DNA of 64,000 nucleotides from assembly GCF_000242635.2 (NCBI RefSeq), contig NC_017770.1, positions 868,001 through 932,000 on the forward strand. The letters are read 5' to 3'. The position numbers and the translations under genes are program-made. The stretch comes from Solitalea canadensis DSM 3403 (GTDB lineage: Bacteria > Bacteroidota > Bacteroidia > Sphingobacteriales > Sphingobacteriaceae). The notes beneath the pieces were generated by a model that searched no databases, had not been told where the DNA came from, and saw nothing but the letters and a program-made list of their open reading frames with translations. Every line of letters starts with the position of its first letter. Position 1 is the stretch's first letter. Positions 50,866-59,441 of this stretch are shown in pieces.

Positions 50866-51073
50866 ATGCCGATAATTGTGAATTTAGATGTGATGATGGC
50901 GAAAAGAAAAATGTCTTTGAATGAACTATCTGAAAAAGGTTGATCTAACATTATCGAATCTTTCGATTTTAAAAACAGGTAAAGCGAAAGCCATACGCTT
51001 TAGTACACTTGAAGCAATTTGTAAAGCGTTGGATTGTCAACCTGCTGATTTACTAGAATATTCTAAGGAATAA
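50866..51073 (+). pseudogene. YozG-like XRE-family HTH regulator, frameshifted
   Basis: A 68-codon gene broken by one extra base. From ATG 50866 the frame gives MPIIVNLDVMMAKRKMSLNE and continues to LSEK, then meets TGA at 50941. Skipping one G at about 50938 restores VDLTLSNLSILKTGKAKAIR and the standard ending EAICKALDCQPADLLEY to TAA at 51071-51073. Order and spacing match the small Cro/CI-like regulators of the YozG type that often accompany a DUF2975 membrane protein; no such partner is present. The shift follows GAAAAAGG, so a homopolymer error is possible, as are true inactivation or a +1 frameshift. It lies just downstream of the IS fragment in a decayed area. Confidence 0.82.
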
Positions 51074-51079
51074 TATTAA

Positions 51080-51120
51080 AAAGAGTGCTGAGCTTATAAA
51101 AGGTTCAGCACTCTTTATTT
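51080..51120. terminator. Terminator, probably bidirectional
   Basis: AAAGAGTGCTGA (51080-51091) pairs with TCAGCACTCTTT (51105-51116), followed by TATTTTT. It lies just after the HTH gene and before the 3' end of the minus-strand gene at 51157. Confidence 0.85.
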
Positions 51121-51156
51121 TTATAATTACCAATTAAAAGTCTTTTTGACTGTACT

Positions 51157-51744
51157 TTACTTTCTTTTTTTGTTAAAGAAACCAAAACCCAAACCACCTG
51201 ATAATTTAGGAAAGTAGTAAGCTTCTTCACCTTGTTGTATTAAAGTAACACCCAAACCAATTTTTGTAAAGCCAACGATTTTGCTTTTTATTGGACGTAC
51301 CCAATCAATACCTGTATCACCAACTGATGCGTCTGTCTTTATCAGATTGTTTTTATCCCATATTGCACCAAAGTTTGCATAGAAACTAAACCAGTTAGGC
51401 TGGTCTTCAATATTTAACAATTTATTTAAACGGTAGCTAATACCAGCTGAAATATAAGACGCTGATAAATCAGGGGATTTAATATTATCAACTTTCTTGC
51501 CTGACATACTAAAACCGCTATATTGCACCGTTAAGGCAAAGTTTTTCGATAGTGGCACACCAACTACTAAGTCAAGATTACCACCTAACTTATTAGTACT
51601 ACTAACTCTACCAGTCGGAATTGTTAATCCAGGTGTTAGGCCAATATAAATCTTTTTGTCCATGTAATCATTGATTTGACCAAAGACAGATGGTGAAAAG
51701 AAAAGGAGAATAAATAAAAAACAGCTTAATTTATTGCGTAACAT
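51157..51744 (-). CDS. Predicted outer-membrane beta-barrel protein
   Basis: A 195-residue protein with a signal peptide ending about residue 23 (VFGQ). Barrel-like alternating strands follow: IYIGLTPGLTIP, NLDLVVGVPL, FALTVQYSGF, ISAGISYRL, FSFYANFGAIW and GGLGFGF. It lacks the usual final aromatic residue because the sequence continues with NKKRK. I recognise no named family. It starts 36 bp after the lipoprotein gene ending at 51781 on the same strand, so the two are probably co-transcribed and may form an envelope pair. Function unknown. Confidence 0.7.
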   Translation of the reverse strand: MLRNKLSCFLFILLFFSPSVFGQINDYMDKKIYIGLTPGLTIPTGRVSSTNKLGGNLDLVVGVPLSKNFALTVQYSGFSMSGKKVDNIKSPDLSASYISAGISYRLNKLLNIEDQPNWFSFYANFGAIWDKNNLIKTDASVGDTGIDWVRPIKSKIVGFTKIGLGVTLIQQGEEAYYFPKLSGGLGFGFFNKKRK

Positions 51745-51780
51745 TCTGTATAAAATATGTTAAACTTTCTTTACTGGCTT

Positions 51781-52779
51781 TTACCACCACGAATTTATCC
51801 AAGGTATAATTCTTTGTGTAAAATATAAGTATCCCCCAAAGCCAGCTACTGCAGTATAAAAATAAGTACCACCAGTACTGCTAAAACCAACTGCACCAGT
51901 AACAATTGCAACAGTAATGGCAACTCCAATTACAACCTTGGCAACAGTCTTTATCACATTACCTAACCAGTTAAATAAACCTTCAGTTATTTTATTACCG
52001 CCATCTTCATTGGCTTGAATTAGTGCCAACCCAATTGTTAAATCAAGACTTGATAACAGGTAATTAGCTTTGCCATATAATGCATTCTTTTGGTCATGTG
52101 ATAACGTCTTATTATCATCAATTGAATTTTTGAAATCAGCTACAGTTGACCGGAGACTTTTATCTGTGTTAAAGGCTAAACCTGAAGCATCGAAAGCTTG
52201 TTGAGGTCCGGTACTTTCACCAGCTGTTTTGCTTTCCTGGTATTTCAACAATTCGCTTTGCATGACTTCTTTAGCGTCCGTTGTAATGTCTGTGATAAGC
52301 TGATTCCTAAATGCAGTAGTCTCATTTACAACTTCGCCTTGATCTAATTGCAGCGTTTTAACTTGATCATCAAAGGTAGAAAACACTTCATTAATCAATC
52401 GATCGGCTGATTTTTCTGTAATCGTTTCCGGAAGATCAACAGGCTTTAAGCTCGGGGCTACATTTATTTCAGCTTGTAATTTAGCAAGTGTTTCATTAAA
52501 CGCATTAACATCTTCTTGCCCTTCGGTTTCACCAATAAAAGAAACCATTTCGTTCTTAACAACAGCTAATATATCGGTTGTATTTTCACTGTTAACTTGA
52601 TAGAACGAGCCATTTACCGTTGTAGGACTCAGTTTGTTTTTAATACGACTGAACAAAACTTCGCTTTCCTTCAGGTAAGTACCCTTATCAACCTTTGTTA
52701 TTAACATGGTAGATTCTTCTTTTTTACACGAGGTAAATACGGTAATTAAAATTGCCGCTAACATAAAATTGCGTTTCAT
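51781..52779 (-). CDS. Hypothetical lipoprotein with a C-terminal hydrophobic segment
   Basis: A 332-residue protein started at ATG 52779; a TTG four codons upstream is less likely. The signal ends in a lipobox (VFTSC), predicting a lipid-anchored Cys. The middle 200 residues are mostly helical and rich in Glu, Asp, Asn and Thr with no recognisable domain. Near the C-terminus come a glycine/valine-rich hydrophobic stretch (VVIGVAITVAIVTGAVG) and a second one (FYTAVAGFGGYLYF), ending in WINSWW. A lipoprotein with a terminal membrane hairpin is unusual. It is first in a two-gene unit with the barrel protein at 51157. I do not recognise the family. Confidence 0.65.
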   Translation of the reverse strand: MKRNFMLAAILITVFTSCKKEESTMLITKVDKGTYLKESEVLFSRIKNKLSPTTVNGSFYQVNSENTTDILAVVKNEMVSFIGETEGQEDVNAFNETLAKLQAEINVAPSLKPVDLPETITEKSADRLINEVFSTFDDQVKTLQLDQGEVVNETTAFRNQLITDITTDAKEVMQSELLKYQESKTAGESTGPQQAFDASGLAFNTDKSLRSTVADFKNSIDDNKTLSHDQKNALYGKANYLLSSLDLTIGLALIQANEDGGNKITEGLFNWLGNVIKTVAKVVIGVAITVAIVTGAVGFSSTGGTYFYTAVAGFGGYLYFTQRIIPWINSWW

Positions 52780-53150
52780 AAAATAGAACAAATGTGATGG
52801 TTGTCATTAAAATTTTTCATTTGCAGTAAGGTATCTGCAATTAGTGCGCACTAAGGGATGAAGCTATAGGAAAAGAAAAGAAAATTGTTGCTCGTAAATA
52901 GCTTATTTTAGTCGAATTTGTTTCACTAAAAAACACTACCTAAGTAGCCCTGTAATACGTTAAAAGTTTTCAGCTAGTCGAAAATATTATTTCATAACCT
53001 GTATTGATTTAAAAGGCTTTTGGGATGAGGTGATAAAAAATCGGTAAGGATTATAATTTTTGAAAAAAATAATCATTCCTTTAAAGCTTGGTTATAATTA
53101 CTTTCGGTAATCAAAGTCGTTACAATAGATATTTAAAAGCTAATCACAAC
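52780..53150. other. Divergent intergenic region, no gene seen
   Basis: AT-rich 371 bp between divergent genes. A small hairpin TTGCAG/CTGCAA lies around 52822-52842. The frame of the downstream gene extends back to a TTG at 53088, but that part looks like non-coding translation. No clear promoter match. Confidence 0.5.
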
Positions 53151-53810
53151 ATGGACCAACTAAAACTAACCGGGGGAGCAAGAATTGGTTTTGCAAAAGC
53201 ATCATGGCCCTTAGTAACCTTAATAGTTAATAAGGATCAAATGGAATTAAATGCTTCGATAATTGGGAATCTCGTTTTCCGGCCTGCCGACATTATTTCA
53301 ATCGAAACTTATAGCCAGTTTCCGATAATAGGGCAGGGTATAAAGATCAATCATCGAGTTGAAAATTATAATCAAAAGGTAATTTTCTGGACATTTAATA
53401 ATCCGTCAGTGGTAATTAATCAGATAAAGCAAACCGGATTTTTAAATAATGTAAGTGATAAAATTACTGCTAATGATCAATTAATAATTGATCAACAAAG
53501 ATCAGGTGGTTTTCCAATAAAAATGCCGGTAGTTGTCATTGCAATAGTTCTTTGGAATATTTTATTCCTATCAGATATTGTTAAATCTTTCACTTCCGGC
53601 AAAGGAGGCTTCCCATTGAGTAATGGTGCTTTAACTGCTGTAGGATTATTATTTACAACATCCATTCTTACCTTAATATCTGAAGACTTTAGTAGATTAA
53701 TTTTGAAAGAAGGCCGGACAATAAAGGATATCAGATCATCCCTTTATTTGATAATTTTTATAAGCGGTTTTCTGTTTATTGGATTCTTGTTAACCAAAAG
53801 TCTTGGCTAA
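53151..53810 (+). CDS. Hypothetical membrane protein with an N-terminal PH-like region
   Basis: A 219-residue protein starting at ATG 53151 (MDQLKLTGG). The first 120 residues are soluble, beta-rich and reminiscent of bacterial PH-like modules (short strands such as LVTLIVNKDQMELN, NLVFRPADIISIE and GIKINH). Three hydrophobic helices follow at about 122-143, 157-178 and 196-215. Similar proteins of unknown role occur in many Bacteroidota. It stands alone on the plus strand, converging on the universal stress protein gene, with a shared terminator at 53825. The PH-like call is by feel for the pattern, not by a firm motif. Confidence 0.65.
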   Translation: MDQLKLTGGARIGFAKASWPLVTLIVNKDQMELNASIIGNLVFRPADIISIETYSQFPIIGQGIKINHRVENYNQKVIFWTFNNPSVVINQIKQTGFLNNVSDKITANDQLIIDQQRSGGFPIKMPVVVIAIVLWNILFLSDIVKSFTSGKGGFPLSNGALTAVGLLFTTSILTLISEDFSRLILKEGRTIKDIRSSLYLIIFISGFLFIGFLLTKSLG

Positions 53811-53824
53811 TTATATTAAAGCAA

Positions 53825-53851
53825 ACAAGCCATCTTTTTCGGATGGCTTGT
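53825..53851. terminator. Bidirectional hairpin terminator
   Basis: ACAAGCCATC (53825-53834) pairs with GATGGCTTGT (53842-53851) between convergent genes ending at 53810 (+) and 53885 (-). T runs are weak on both sides. Confidence 0.65.
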
Positions 53852-53884
53852 AAATTAAAGAGCTTTTAGTTTGATATAAATAGT

Positions 53885-54694
53885 TTACATCGGAATAGAT
53901 AACAAAGGAATATTATTTCCAGATGCCATAGCACGGGTTTTACTTCGGTGCATTAATGAATCCCAAAATCCATGTTTTTGCGGAACCATCACAAGAAGGT
54001 CAGTTGATGTGTCTAACACCTCTTGCTTGATCGCTTTTATCACCTCTGTTGACTCAATATTTCGGTAATAATAGATAACGTCTTTTGTAATGGTATCAAA
54101 ATCATACAGATCGGCCTTTTCTTTAATTGCATCAGCCTTTTCCATCACATTAAAAATTTCTACTGTCGCACCACATGTAGAGGCAAATGACATGATTCCC
54201 TCTAAAGCTTTATTGGGCATTCCGTTGGCAGTGTCACAAGCAAAAAGAATATGCTTGATGCCTTGATATTTTACTTCCAATGGAATGGACAGGATAGGTA
54301 TTTTTAGTTTGTGTATTGCAGATGTGGTGGTATTACCCAAAAGGTCTTGTTCGAATGATTTTTTTGCCATACCCATAACCAACAAATCTGCATCGTATAT
54401 CTCAATGCAACGGTTAATTTCCTCATAAAAGTCACCCGTAGCAAAATGCGGTATTGTTTGTATGTGGTGAGTTTTATTAAGGTTGGCCATGAGCGCTTCT
54501 AATCTGCCACGTTTTATTGCAAGTAAATCCTGCATGGTGATAGTTGATGCTCTTGCGTTTAAGGCATGAATGGAAAGATTGTACAAAGAGAATATTATTA
54601 ATTCATACCCTTGCTTCTTTGCAATATTGATCGCATATAACGTTGCGTTCTCGGCTTCAGCAGAAAAATCTGTGGCTACAATTATTCGTTTCAT
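53885..54694 (-). CDS. Universal stress protein, two tandem USP domains
   Basis: A 269-residue cytoplasmic protein started at ATG 54694 (MKRIIVATDFS); an ATG six codons upstream is possible. Domain 1 covers about 1-140 with the N-terminal strand and Asp9 of the USP fold and the LLVMGMAKKS...LLGNTT segment; its G-2x-G-9x-G ATP loop is imperfect. Domain 2 covers about 148-269 (IKHILFACDTAN, LLVMVPQKHG) and is more divergent. Such tandem proteins are common stress or stationary-phase factors in Bacteroidota. A truncated near-identical copy of the second domain lies 3.8 kb away at 50035, so the gene was duplicated. The intact copy is likely the functional one. Confidence 0.88.
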   Translation of the reverse strand: MKRIIVATDFSAEAENATLYAINIAKKQGYELIIFSLYNLSIHALNARASTITMQDLLAIKRGRLEALMANLNKTHHIQTIPHFATGDFYEEINRCIEIYDADLLVMGMAKKSFEQDLLGNTTTSAIHKLKIPILSIPLEVKYQGIKHILFACDTANGMPNKALEGIMSFASTCGATVEIFNVMEKADAIKEKADLYDFDTITKDVIYYYRNIESTEVIKAIKQEVLDTSTDLLVMVPQKHGFWDSLMHRSKTRAMASGNNIPLLSIPM

Positions 54695-54923
54695 ATTGAT
54701 TAAAAATAACATTAAACATTGCCTTCTATAGCCCAGTGCAAAATTTCATGAATATTTCATAGGGTATAATGTCAATTCCTTTGACCTTTAAGATAGAATA
54801 TTGCCCGTTGGATTTTTATGTCGAAAATCATTTTTCCATTGATAAATACTACAGAAACAACTTTCAGAACGGTTGCAAACAAAGTATATTGTGGTTGAAC
54901 TCTCTTTAATCAACTAAATCAAT

Positions 54924-55118
54924 ATGACTAATAATTCAGCGGAGCCATTAAAAGATGGCGATCAATGCACAGTTATTGTAGGCACACATAAAGGAAAATC
55001 TGGTACAGTAAGAGATTTAAATACTAGTAAAACCGGCCACCTGACAATTACGGTGGTACAAGAAAATGGTGTTCGGTTTAAAACGCTTGCGAAAAATGTA
55101 GTGGTTCAAAAAGAGTGA
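54924..55118 (+). CDS. Small KOW-motif protein
   Basis: A 64-residue acidic-to-neutral protein that is essentially one KOW module: KDGDQCTVIVGTHKGKSGTV at about residues 10-29 matches the glycine-centred KOW turn of NusG, RfaH and ribosomal L24-type proteins, followed by strands LTITVV and VRFKTLAKNVVV. KOW modules bind RNA or protein. Stand-alone copies of this size occur in Bacteroidota, and no function is assigned. It is monocistronic between the divergent universal stress protein and the methyltransferase gene at 55238. The ATG follows an A-rich stretch. Confidence 0.8.
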   Translation: MTNNSAEPLKDGDQCTVIVGTHKGKSGTVRDLNTSKTGHLTITVVQENGVRFKTLAKNVVVQKE

Positions 55119-55237
55119 TTATTGTAAGCTTTTTGTATTAATCTTTTTGTTGGGTTATGTATTTGAAAATTAGAATATTAAATGATATAAATAAGTCGTT
55201 TATATTTTTTAATTTGATAGTATAAAACTGAAGCACT

Positions 55238-56050
55238 ATGAATCCTAACAAAGCATTATGGGAAAAGGGTGATTTCACCAAGATAGCAGAAACCATGCGG
55301 GAAAGTGGAGAGGCACTTGTCTCTAAACTAGGAATCACAAAAGATCTCAATATTCTAGATCTTGGCTGTGGCGATGGTACCACAGCAATACCTGAAGCAA
55401 AGCTTGGAGCAAATGTTTTAGGTGTTGATATAGCAAGTAATCTTGTTGAAGCCGGAAACATTCGGGCAAAAACTGCGGGCCTCACCAATTGCACTTTCCA
55501 GGAAGGGGACGCGACGGATTTACAAGATTTAAAAGATGAAACTTTTGATCTTTCTGTTAGTTTCTTTGGTGCAATGTTCGCACCCAAGCCATTTGATGTA
55601 GCCAAAGAAATGGTACGCGTTACACGTCCTGGTGGAAGAATCGTTATGGGAAACTGGATACCTGGTGATCCTACTCTTGTAGCACAAATACTAAAGATAA
55701 GCTCAGCGTATACACCCCCGCCTCCAGAGGGCTTCATTAGTCCTATGTTATGGGGGGTAGAGGATCATGTAACAGAACGTTTTGGAAACGCCGGTATTGC
55801 AAAAGAAAACATATCCTTTACTAAAGATACTTTTACATTTAATGCCTCTTATGCACCGTCAGAGTTCGTAAAAACCTTCAAAAATTATTACGGACCTACT
55901 ATGAATGCTTTTGAAGCAGCCGAAAAAAATGGAAAGGCGATGGACTTGCAGCATGAATTAGAAGAACTGTTTAACAGTCAAAATAAAAGTGCAGACAAGA
56001 ACGCCACTTCTATACCTGCTACTTTTTTAAGAGTGACTGTAATTCGCTGA
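55238..56050 (+). CDS. Class I SAM-dependent methyltransferase
   Basis: A 270-residue Rossmann-fold methyltransferase of the UbiE/Methyltransf_11 type. SAM motif I is LDLGCGDGTT with Asp41 and Gly43/45/47; motif II has Asp at the end of VLGVDIA; motif III lies around QEGDATDL; the post-motif PGGRIVMGNW is typical. The C-terminal 100 residues (SYAPSEFVKTFKNYYG) form a substrate cap. Related Bacteroidota proteins are annotated only as methyltransferases, so the acceptor is unknown. It stands alone. A long reading frame on the opposite strand across this gene is a shadow. Confidence 0.88.
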   Translation: MNPNKALWEKGDFTKIAETMRESGEALVSKLGITKDLNILDLGCGDGTTAIPEAKLGANVLGVDIASNLVEAGNIRAKTAGLTNCTFQEGDATDLQDLKDETFDLSVSFFGAMFAPKPFDVAKEMVRVTRPGGRIVMGNWIPGDPTLVAQILKISSAYTPPPPEGFISPMLWGVEDHVTERFGNAGIAKENISFTKDTFTFNASYAPSEFVKTFKNYYGPTMNAFEAAEKNGKAMDLQHELEELFNSQNKSADKNATSIPATFLRVTVIR

Positions 56051-56428
56051 ATGTAAATTTTCTAAGTAAAATAGTTCGACATCTTAAATAAATTGATGCC
56101 GAGGCGGCGTTTGTGCATTTGTGAGATGAACGTCATAACAAGTCAATAATCACGAGATTTAATTATTTGGCGTGATTTGGCCGCTATACCTCTGGCTGAA
56201 AATCAGCTGATTATTCCCTTTACAAGGTGATATGTCCAAACAAACCATTGCCGAGGTGATCGTTAATTCGTAGTTTCGTTCCATAATAGCTTTTGATTAC
56301 GTTGGATAGAAATGATAAAGATCACCAAAATCATTCCTACAGTTCTATCCTGGTAGTGTCATACACAAATAAAATGAACAAAATGTGTGGACTGATTTTG
56401 ACTGAATACTAATAATAAAAGAACGATT
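56051..56428. other. Intergenic region, no gene seen
   Basis: 378 bp of mixed composition. A 13-codon frame at 56232 has some resemblance to the start of thiamine-diphosphate enzymes but is too short to call. I see no RNA gene or clear promoter. Confidence 0.45.
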
Positions 56429-56770
56429 ATGTCTGAAGAGATGAAACCTTGTCCACAATGTGGATCACCTTATGGATACTTTTTAAGTGAAGAATTATAT
56501 GCCTGCCCTGAATGTGGTCATGAATGGAATCCGGCAGAAGTGATTGACGAAGGCAAGTTGGTAGTAAAAGATTCGAACGGAAACTTATTGCAGGATGGAG
56601 ATTCGGTTATTGTAATCAAGAACTTACCTGTTAAAGGAGCATCGGGGCCAATAAAGGCTGGAACCAAAGTGAAAAATATTCGCTTAAAAGAAGGCGACCA
56701 TAACATTGATTGCAAAATTGATGGATTTGGTGCTATGGCATTAAAATCCGAATTTGTAAGAAAAGCTTAA
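56429..56770 (+). CDS. yjdM: PhnA/YjdM family zinc-ribbon protein
   Basis: A 113-residue protein of the PhnA (now YjdM) family. The N-terminal zinc ribbon is intact: Cys8, Cys11, Cys26 and Cys29 (CPQC ... CPEC). The C-terminal PhnA domain has [21 protein letters not shown] and the final [14 protein letters not shown] that define the family. Despite the old name, these proteins are not needed for phosphonate use, and their role remains unclear. It is monocistronic, with a long inverted repeat (56795-56859) just after the stop that probably forms its 3' end. Confidence 0.93.
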   Translation: MSEEMKPCPQCGSPYGYFLSEELYACPECGHEWNPAEVIDEGKLVVKDSNGNLLQDGDSVIVIKNLPVKGASGPIKAGTKVKNIRLKEGDHNIDCKIDGFGAMALKSEFVRKA

Positions 56771-56794
56771 AAAAAGCACTAAAATACCCCCAGA

Positions 56795-56859
56795 ATAGGA
56801 ACAAGGAACCCATTTTTGTACCTTATAAAAGGTGAACTTTAATGGTTCTTTGTTCCTAT
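56795..56859. repeat. Nested inverted repeat after yjdM
   Basis: The outer arms ATAGGAACAAGGAACC (56795-56810) and GGTTCTTTGTTCCTAT (56844-56859) pair over 16 positions with one mismatch. Inside is a second hairpin ACCTT/AAGGT around 56820-56833, giving a two-level stem. No T run follows, so a 3'-end protective structure or DNA-level palindrome is as likely as a terminator. Confidence 0.7.
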
Positions 56860-57043
56860 AAATTCAAGAAGTATTATACCTCTCCCTATCTCTTTATAGA
56901 AATCCACCTGATTTCCTACCTTCTAAATTGTTCCGACAAAAACATTTTTATGCTTCATAAAGCGGTTCGTTAAATAGTAAGTAAAAATGTACTTTGTTAG
57001 GCATAAGATTAAAAATCAATCCAAATAACTACAAACATAAAAT

Positions 57044-57415
57044 ATGAAATTAGGCGCTTTTTCAGTAAGTCTGAATGTCAAGGACATTCAGGTATCAAAA
57101 AAATTCTATGAAAATTTTGGATTTACCATCTTTGCCGGAAGCGAGGAAATGAATTATCTTATCATGAAAAATGGAGATACACTTATAGGGCTTTTTCATG
57201 GCATGTTTGAAAATAATATTTTAACATTTAATCCGGGATGGGATCAAAACGCCAATTTAATGGAGTCGTTTGACGATGTACGTGAAATCCAGCGCCAATT
57301 GAAAAGTAAAGGCATAAAATTAGAAAATGAAACGGATGAAAAAGGCTCTGGTCCGGGAAGCTTTATGGTGTTAGACCCAGATGGCAATGCAATACTGCTG
57401 GATCAACACGTGTAA
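57044..57415 (+). CDS. VOC (glyoxalase/bleomycin-resistance fold) family protein
   Basis: A 123-residue single-domain VOC protein with two beta-alpha-beta-beta-beta halves. The first half starts FSVSLNVKDIQVSKKFYENFGF. The second ends with FMVLDPDGNAILLDQH, the usual closing motif with a potential metal-binding acidic/His pair. Family members include glyoxalase I, dioxygenases and antibiotic-binding proteins; nothing here points to a specific substrate. It sits alone, followed by a strong hairpin at 57426. Confidence 0.88.
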   Translation: MKLGAFSVSLNVKDIQVSKKFYENFGFTIFAGSEEMNYLIMKNGDTLIGLFHGMFENNILTFNPGWDQNANLMESFDDVREIQRQLKSKGIKLENETDEKGSGPGSFMVLDPDGNAILLDQHV

Positions 57416-57425
57416 TGCTTCTGAT

Positions 57426-57475
57426 AAACATTGACAAATCATTAATTGTTATTGATTTGTCAATGTTTAAGTTTT
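57426..57475 (+). terminator. Terminator after the VOC gene
   Basis: AAACATTGACAAATCA (57426-57441) and TGATTTGTCAATGTTT (57453-57468) form a perfect 16-bp stem with an 11-base loop, followed by AAGTTTTT. It starts 11 bp after the stop. Confidence 0.85.
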
Positions 57476-57663
57476 TAAAATACGTCGACTTTCATTTCCT
57501 CAAAATGCTTATATTGTATCATTCCTTGAGATATTAAGCATATACCTTCATCCTCAACGTCATTTCCACCGCATATACCTGTATCCAGTTCAATTAGTAA
57601 AAACTACGGATTTTTTTTGGATGTTAATGTAATTTAGGAGATTAGGTTTTTAATGAAACGATT

Positions 57664-58044
57664 ATGGCACAGGAGTTTATGTTTTATATACGGAATTCTG
57701 GAGATGCGAAGGCTGCATTAAGCGATGATGAACATTTGAAGTTCATAAAACAATGCGAAGTATATATCGGACAGCTAAAGTCAGAAGGTAAGCTTGTTGC
57801 TGCACAGCCGATTATAAGAGAAGGAGTTGTAATTCGTAAAGTTAATAATGAATGGACTGAAGAATCGATCGATCCGACAAAAGAAGTCCAGGTGGGTTAT
57901 TACCATATTATTGCGGATAGCATGAGCGAAGCTGTTGAAATCGCGAAACGTAATCCTGAGTTTGAATACGTTTCATCAGCAAGTATTGAGATCAGACCTG
58001 TTAAAACAAAAGAAGAGCAAACGGATTTTGAATATCCTAAATAG
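57664..58044 (+). CDS. YCII-related (YciI-like) protein
   Basis: A 126-residue protein of the YCII/DGPF fold: the strand MFYIRN, a long helix around HLKFIKQCEVYIGQLKSEGKLV, then AAQPIIREGVVIR and a closing YYHIIADSMSEAVEIAKRNP, all in family order. YCII domains are ferredoxin-like dimers, sometimes enzymatic, more often of unknown role; related single-domain proteins are frequent in Bacteroidota. The polar C-terminal extension (TKEEQTDFEYPK) is unremarkable. Monocistronic, with AT-rich non-coding gaps on both sides. Confidence 0.8.
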   Translation: MAQEFMFYIRNSGDAKAALSDDEHLKFIKQCEVYIGQLKSEGKLVAAQPIIREGVVIRKVNNEWTEESIDPTKEVQVGYYHIIADSMSEAVEIAKRNPEFEYVSSASIEIRPVKTKEEQTDFEYPK

Positions 58045-58256
58045 AATATGCATTTAGCGTTATCTTCATCTTAATCTCTCCGGCTTTAAGCTGCTGAGAG
58101 CTACTACTTAACTATTTTTCCTTATCCTCCATTTTTCTAGATAGCTAGCTAAAAAAGAGTTGGTGCTTATCTGCAAACATATAGTAACCATAAGCTCCAA
58201 AATGATATATTGCAGTTCCGCTCTCACAACTTTAGTGACTATTCAATAACCATTTT

Positions 58257-59051
58257 ATGCTATTAAAAGGAAAAACAGTTTTAATCACAGGAGGAGCTTC
58301 AGGTATAGGTAAATTAATGGGTGAAATAGCCTTGCAAAAAGGAGCGAAGCTGATCATTTGGGACATCAACAAAGAAAAGATTGACGAAACAATAAGCGAA
58401 TATTCTTCAATTGGTGATACGAGCGGATATGTTGTCGACGTAACCAATATTAAACAAGTTGATGAAATGGCTGCCATGATGAAACGTACTCATGGAGCAG
58501 TTGATGTTTTAATCAATAATGCCGGTATAGTTGTAGGTAAATACTTTCATGAGCATACAACAACCGATATTTCCAGAACCATGGATTTAAATGCCAATGC
58601 CCCAATGTTCACCACACTTGCATTTCTACCGGATATGCTAACTCGCAATTCCGGACATATATGTAATATCGCATCTTCTGCCGGATTAATTTCCAATCCA
58701 AAAATGTCTGTTTATGCCGCCAGCAAATGGTCGTTAATAGGCTGGTCCGACAGTTTACGTCTTGAAATGAAACAACTAAAGAAAAATATAGGCGTAACTA
58801 CCGTAACCCCTTATTACATTAATACCGGAATGTTTGATGGAGTTCGTTCAGTTATTCCTTTGCTGAAGCCTGAAAAAGCAGCCAATAAAATCATCAAAGC
58901 CATTGAAAATAACCGGATTTTCCTAAGCATGCCTTGGAGCGTTCGTTTTGTGCGCTTTTTTCAAGGATTGTTACCTATTTGGTTTTTCGATTGGTTTGTT
59001 GGGAAAGTAATGGGTATTTATTCAACTATGGAGCATTTTAAGGGAAGGTAA
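58257..59051 (+). CDS. Short-chain dehydrogenase/reductase with a C-terminal hydrophobic tail
   Basis: A 264-residue classical SDR. The cofactor loop TGGASGIG is at 11-18, NNAG at 87-90, and the catalytic Ser140, Tyr153 and Lys157 (YAASK) are in the standard spacing. A basic/acidic cofactor selector is not decisive, but Asp36 after the second strand suggests NAD(H). The C-terminal 50 residues are hydrophobic and aromatic (FVRFFQGLLPIWFFDWFVGK), as in membrane-associated SDR16C-like enzymes that act on lipids or retinoid-like substrates; the substrate here is unknown. It lies 27 bp before the next gene on the same strand and probably starts a small operon. Confidence 0.9.
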   Translation: MLLKGKTVLITGGASGIGKLMGEIALQKGAKLIIWDINKEKIDETISEYSSIGDTSGYVVDVTNIKQVDEMAAMMKRTHGAVDVLINNAGIVVGKYFHEHTTTDISRTMDLNANAPMFTTLAFLPDMLTRNSGHICNIASSAGLISNPKMSVYAASKWSLIGWSDSLRLEMKQLKKNIGVTTVTPYYINTGMFDGVRSVIPLLKPEKAANKIIKAIENNRIFLSMPWSVRFVRFFQGLLPIWFFDWFVGKVMGIYSTMEHFKGR

Positions 59052-59078
59052 ATCAAAATAATCAGATCCTTTCAAATT

Positions 59079-59441
59079 ATGCAACCGATAACTACAACAG
59101 ATATAAAAGAAGTTCTTTTACAGACGTTGCCTGCACAAAATGATTTTTCTGAAACAGATTATTCCGAATTGCTTGGAGAGTTACTTTATTTAGGAGTAAC
59201 GACTAAGCTGGCATTGTTAGATATTATTGTTAAACATCGGGAAACTCTACTGGAAATTGATGCAGAACCCTTGGATGAAGAGCACATTAGATGGTATAGT
59301 GCAGATTATGGAGAAGAGTATGTAAATGCGAGAGTAGAGAATGGGTATTGGTTTTCGTTTCAGGCTTTATTACGAATAGCTTTGGAATTAGAATTTGGTG
59401 AACGATACCAGGAATATGCAAATAAAAGAGATGGGATTTAG
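59079..59441 (+). CDS. Hypothetical protein, all-helical
   Basis: A 120-residue protein with no family I recognise. It is acidic and predicted mostly helical, with a conserved-looking run of leucines around 50-70 and WYSADYGEEYVN at about 90. There is no signal peptide or membrane segment. It starts 27 bp after the SDR gene and its 3' end overlaps the next gene, so it is part of a run of plus-strand genes at 58257-60585. Codon use is like its neighbours. Confidence 0.65.
   Translation: MQPITTTDIKEVLLQTLPAQNDFSETDYSELLGELLYLGVTTKLALLDIIVKHRETLLEIDAEPLDEEHIRWYSADYGEEYVNARVENGYWFSFQALLRIALELEFGERYQEYANKRDGI

Noticed and set aside
55138-55737. A 199-codon minus-strand frame opposite the methyltransferase
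   Set aside because: It mirrors a well-supported SAM methyltransferase and has no family features.
56232-56273. Start of a thiamine-diphosphate enzyme (13 codons)
   Set aside because: The similarity is short and no continuation is readable in any frame.
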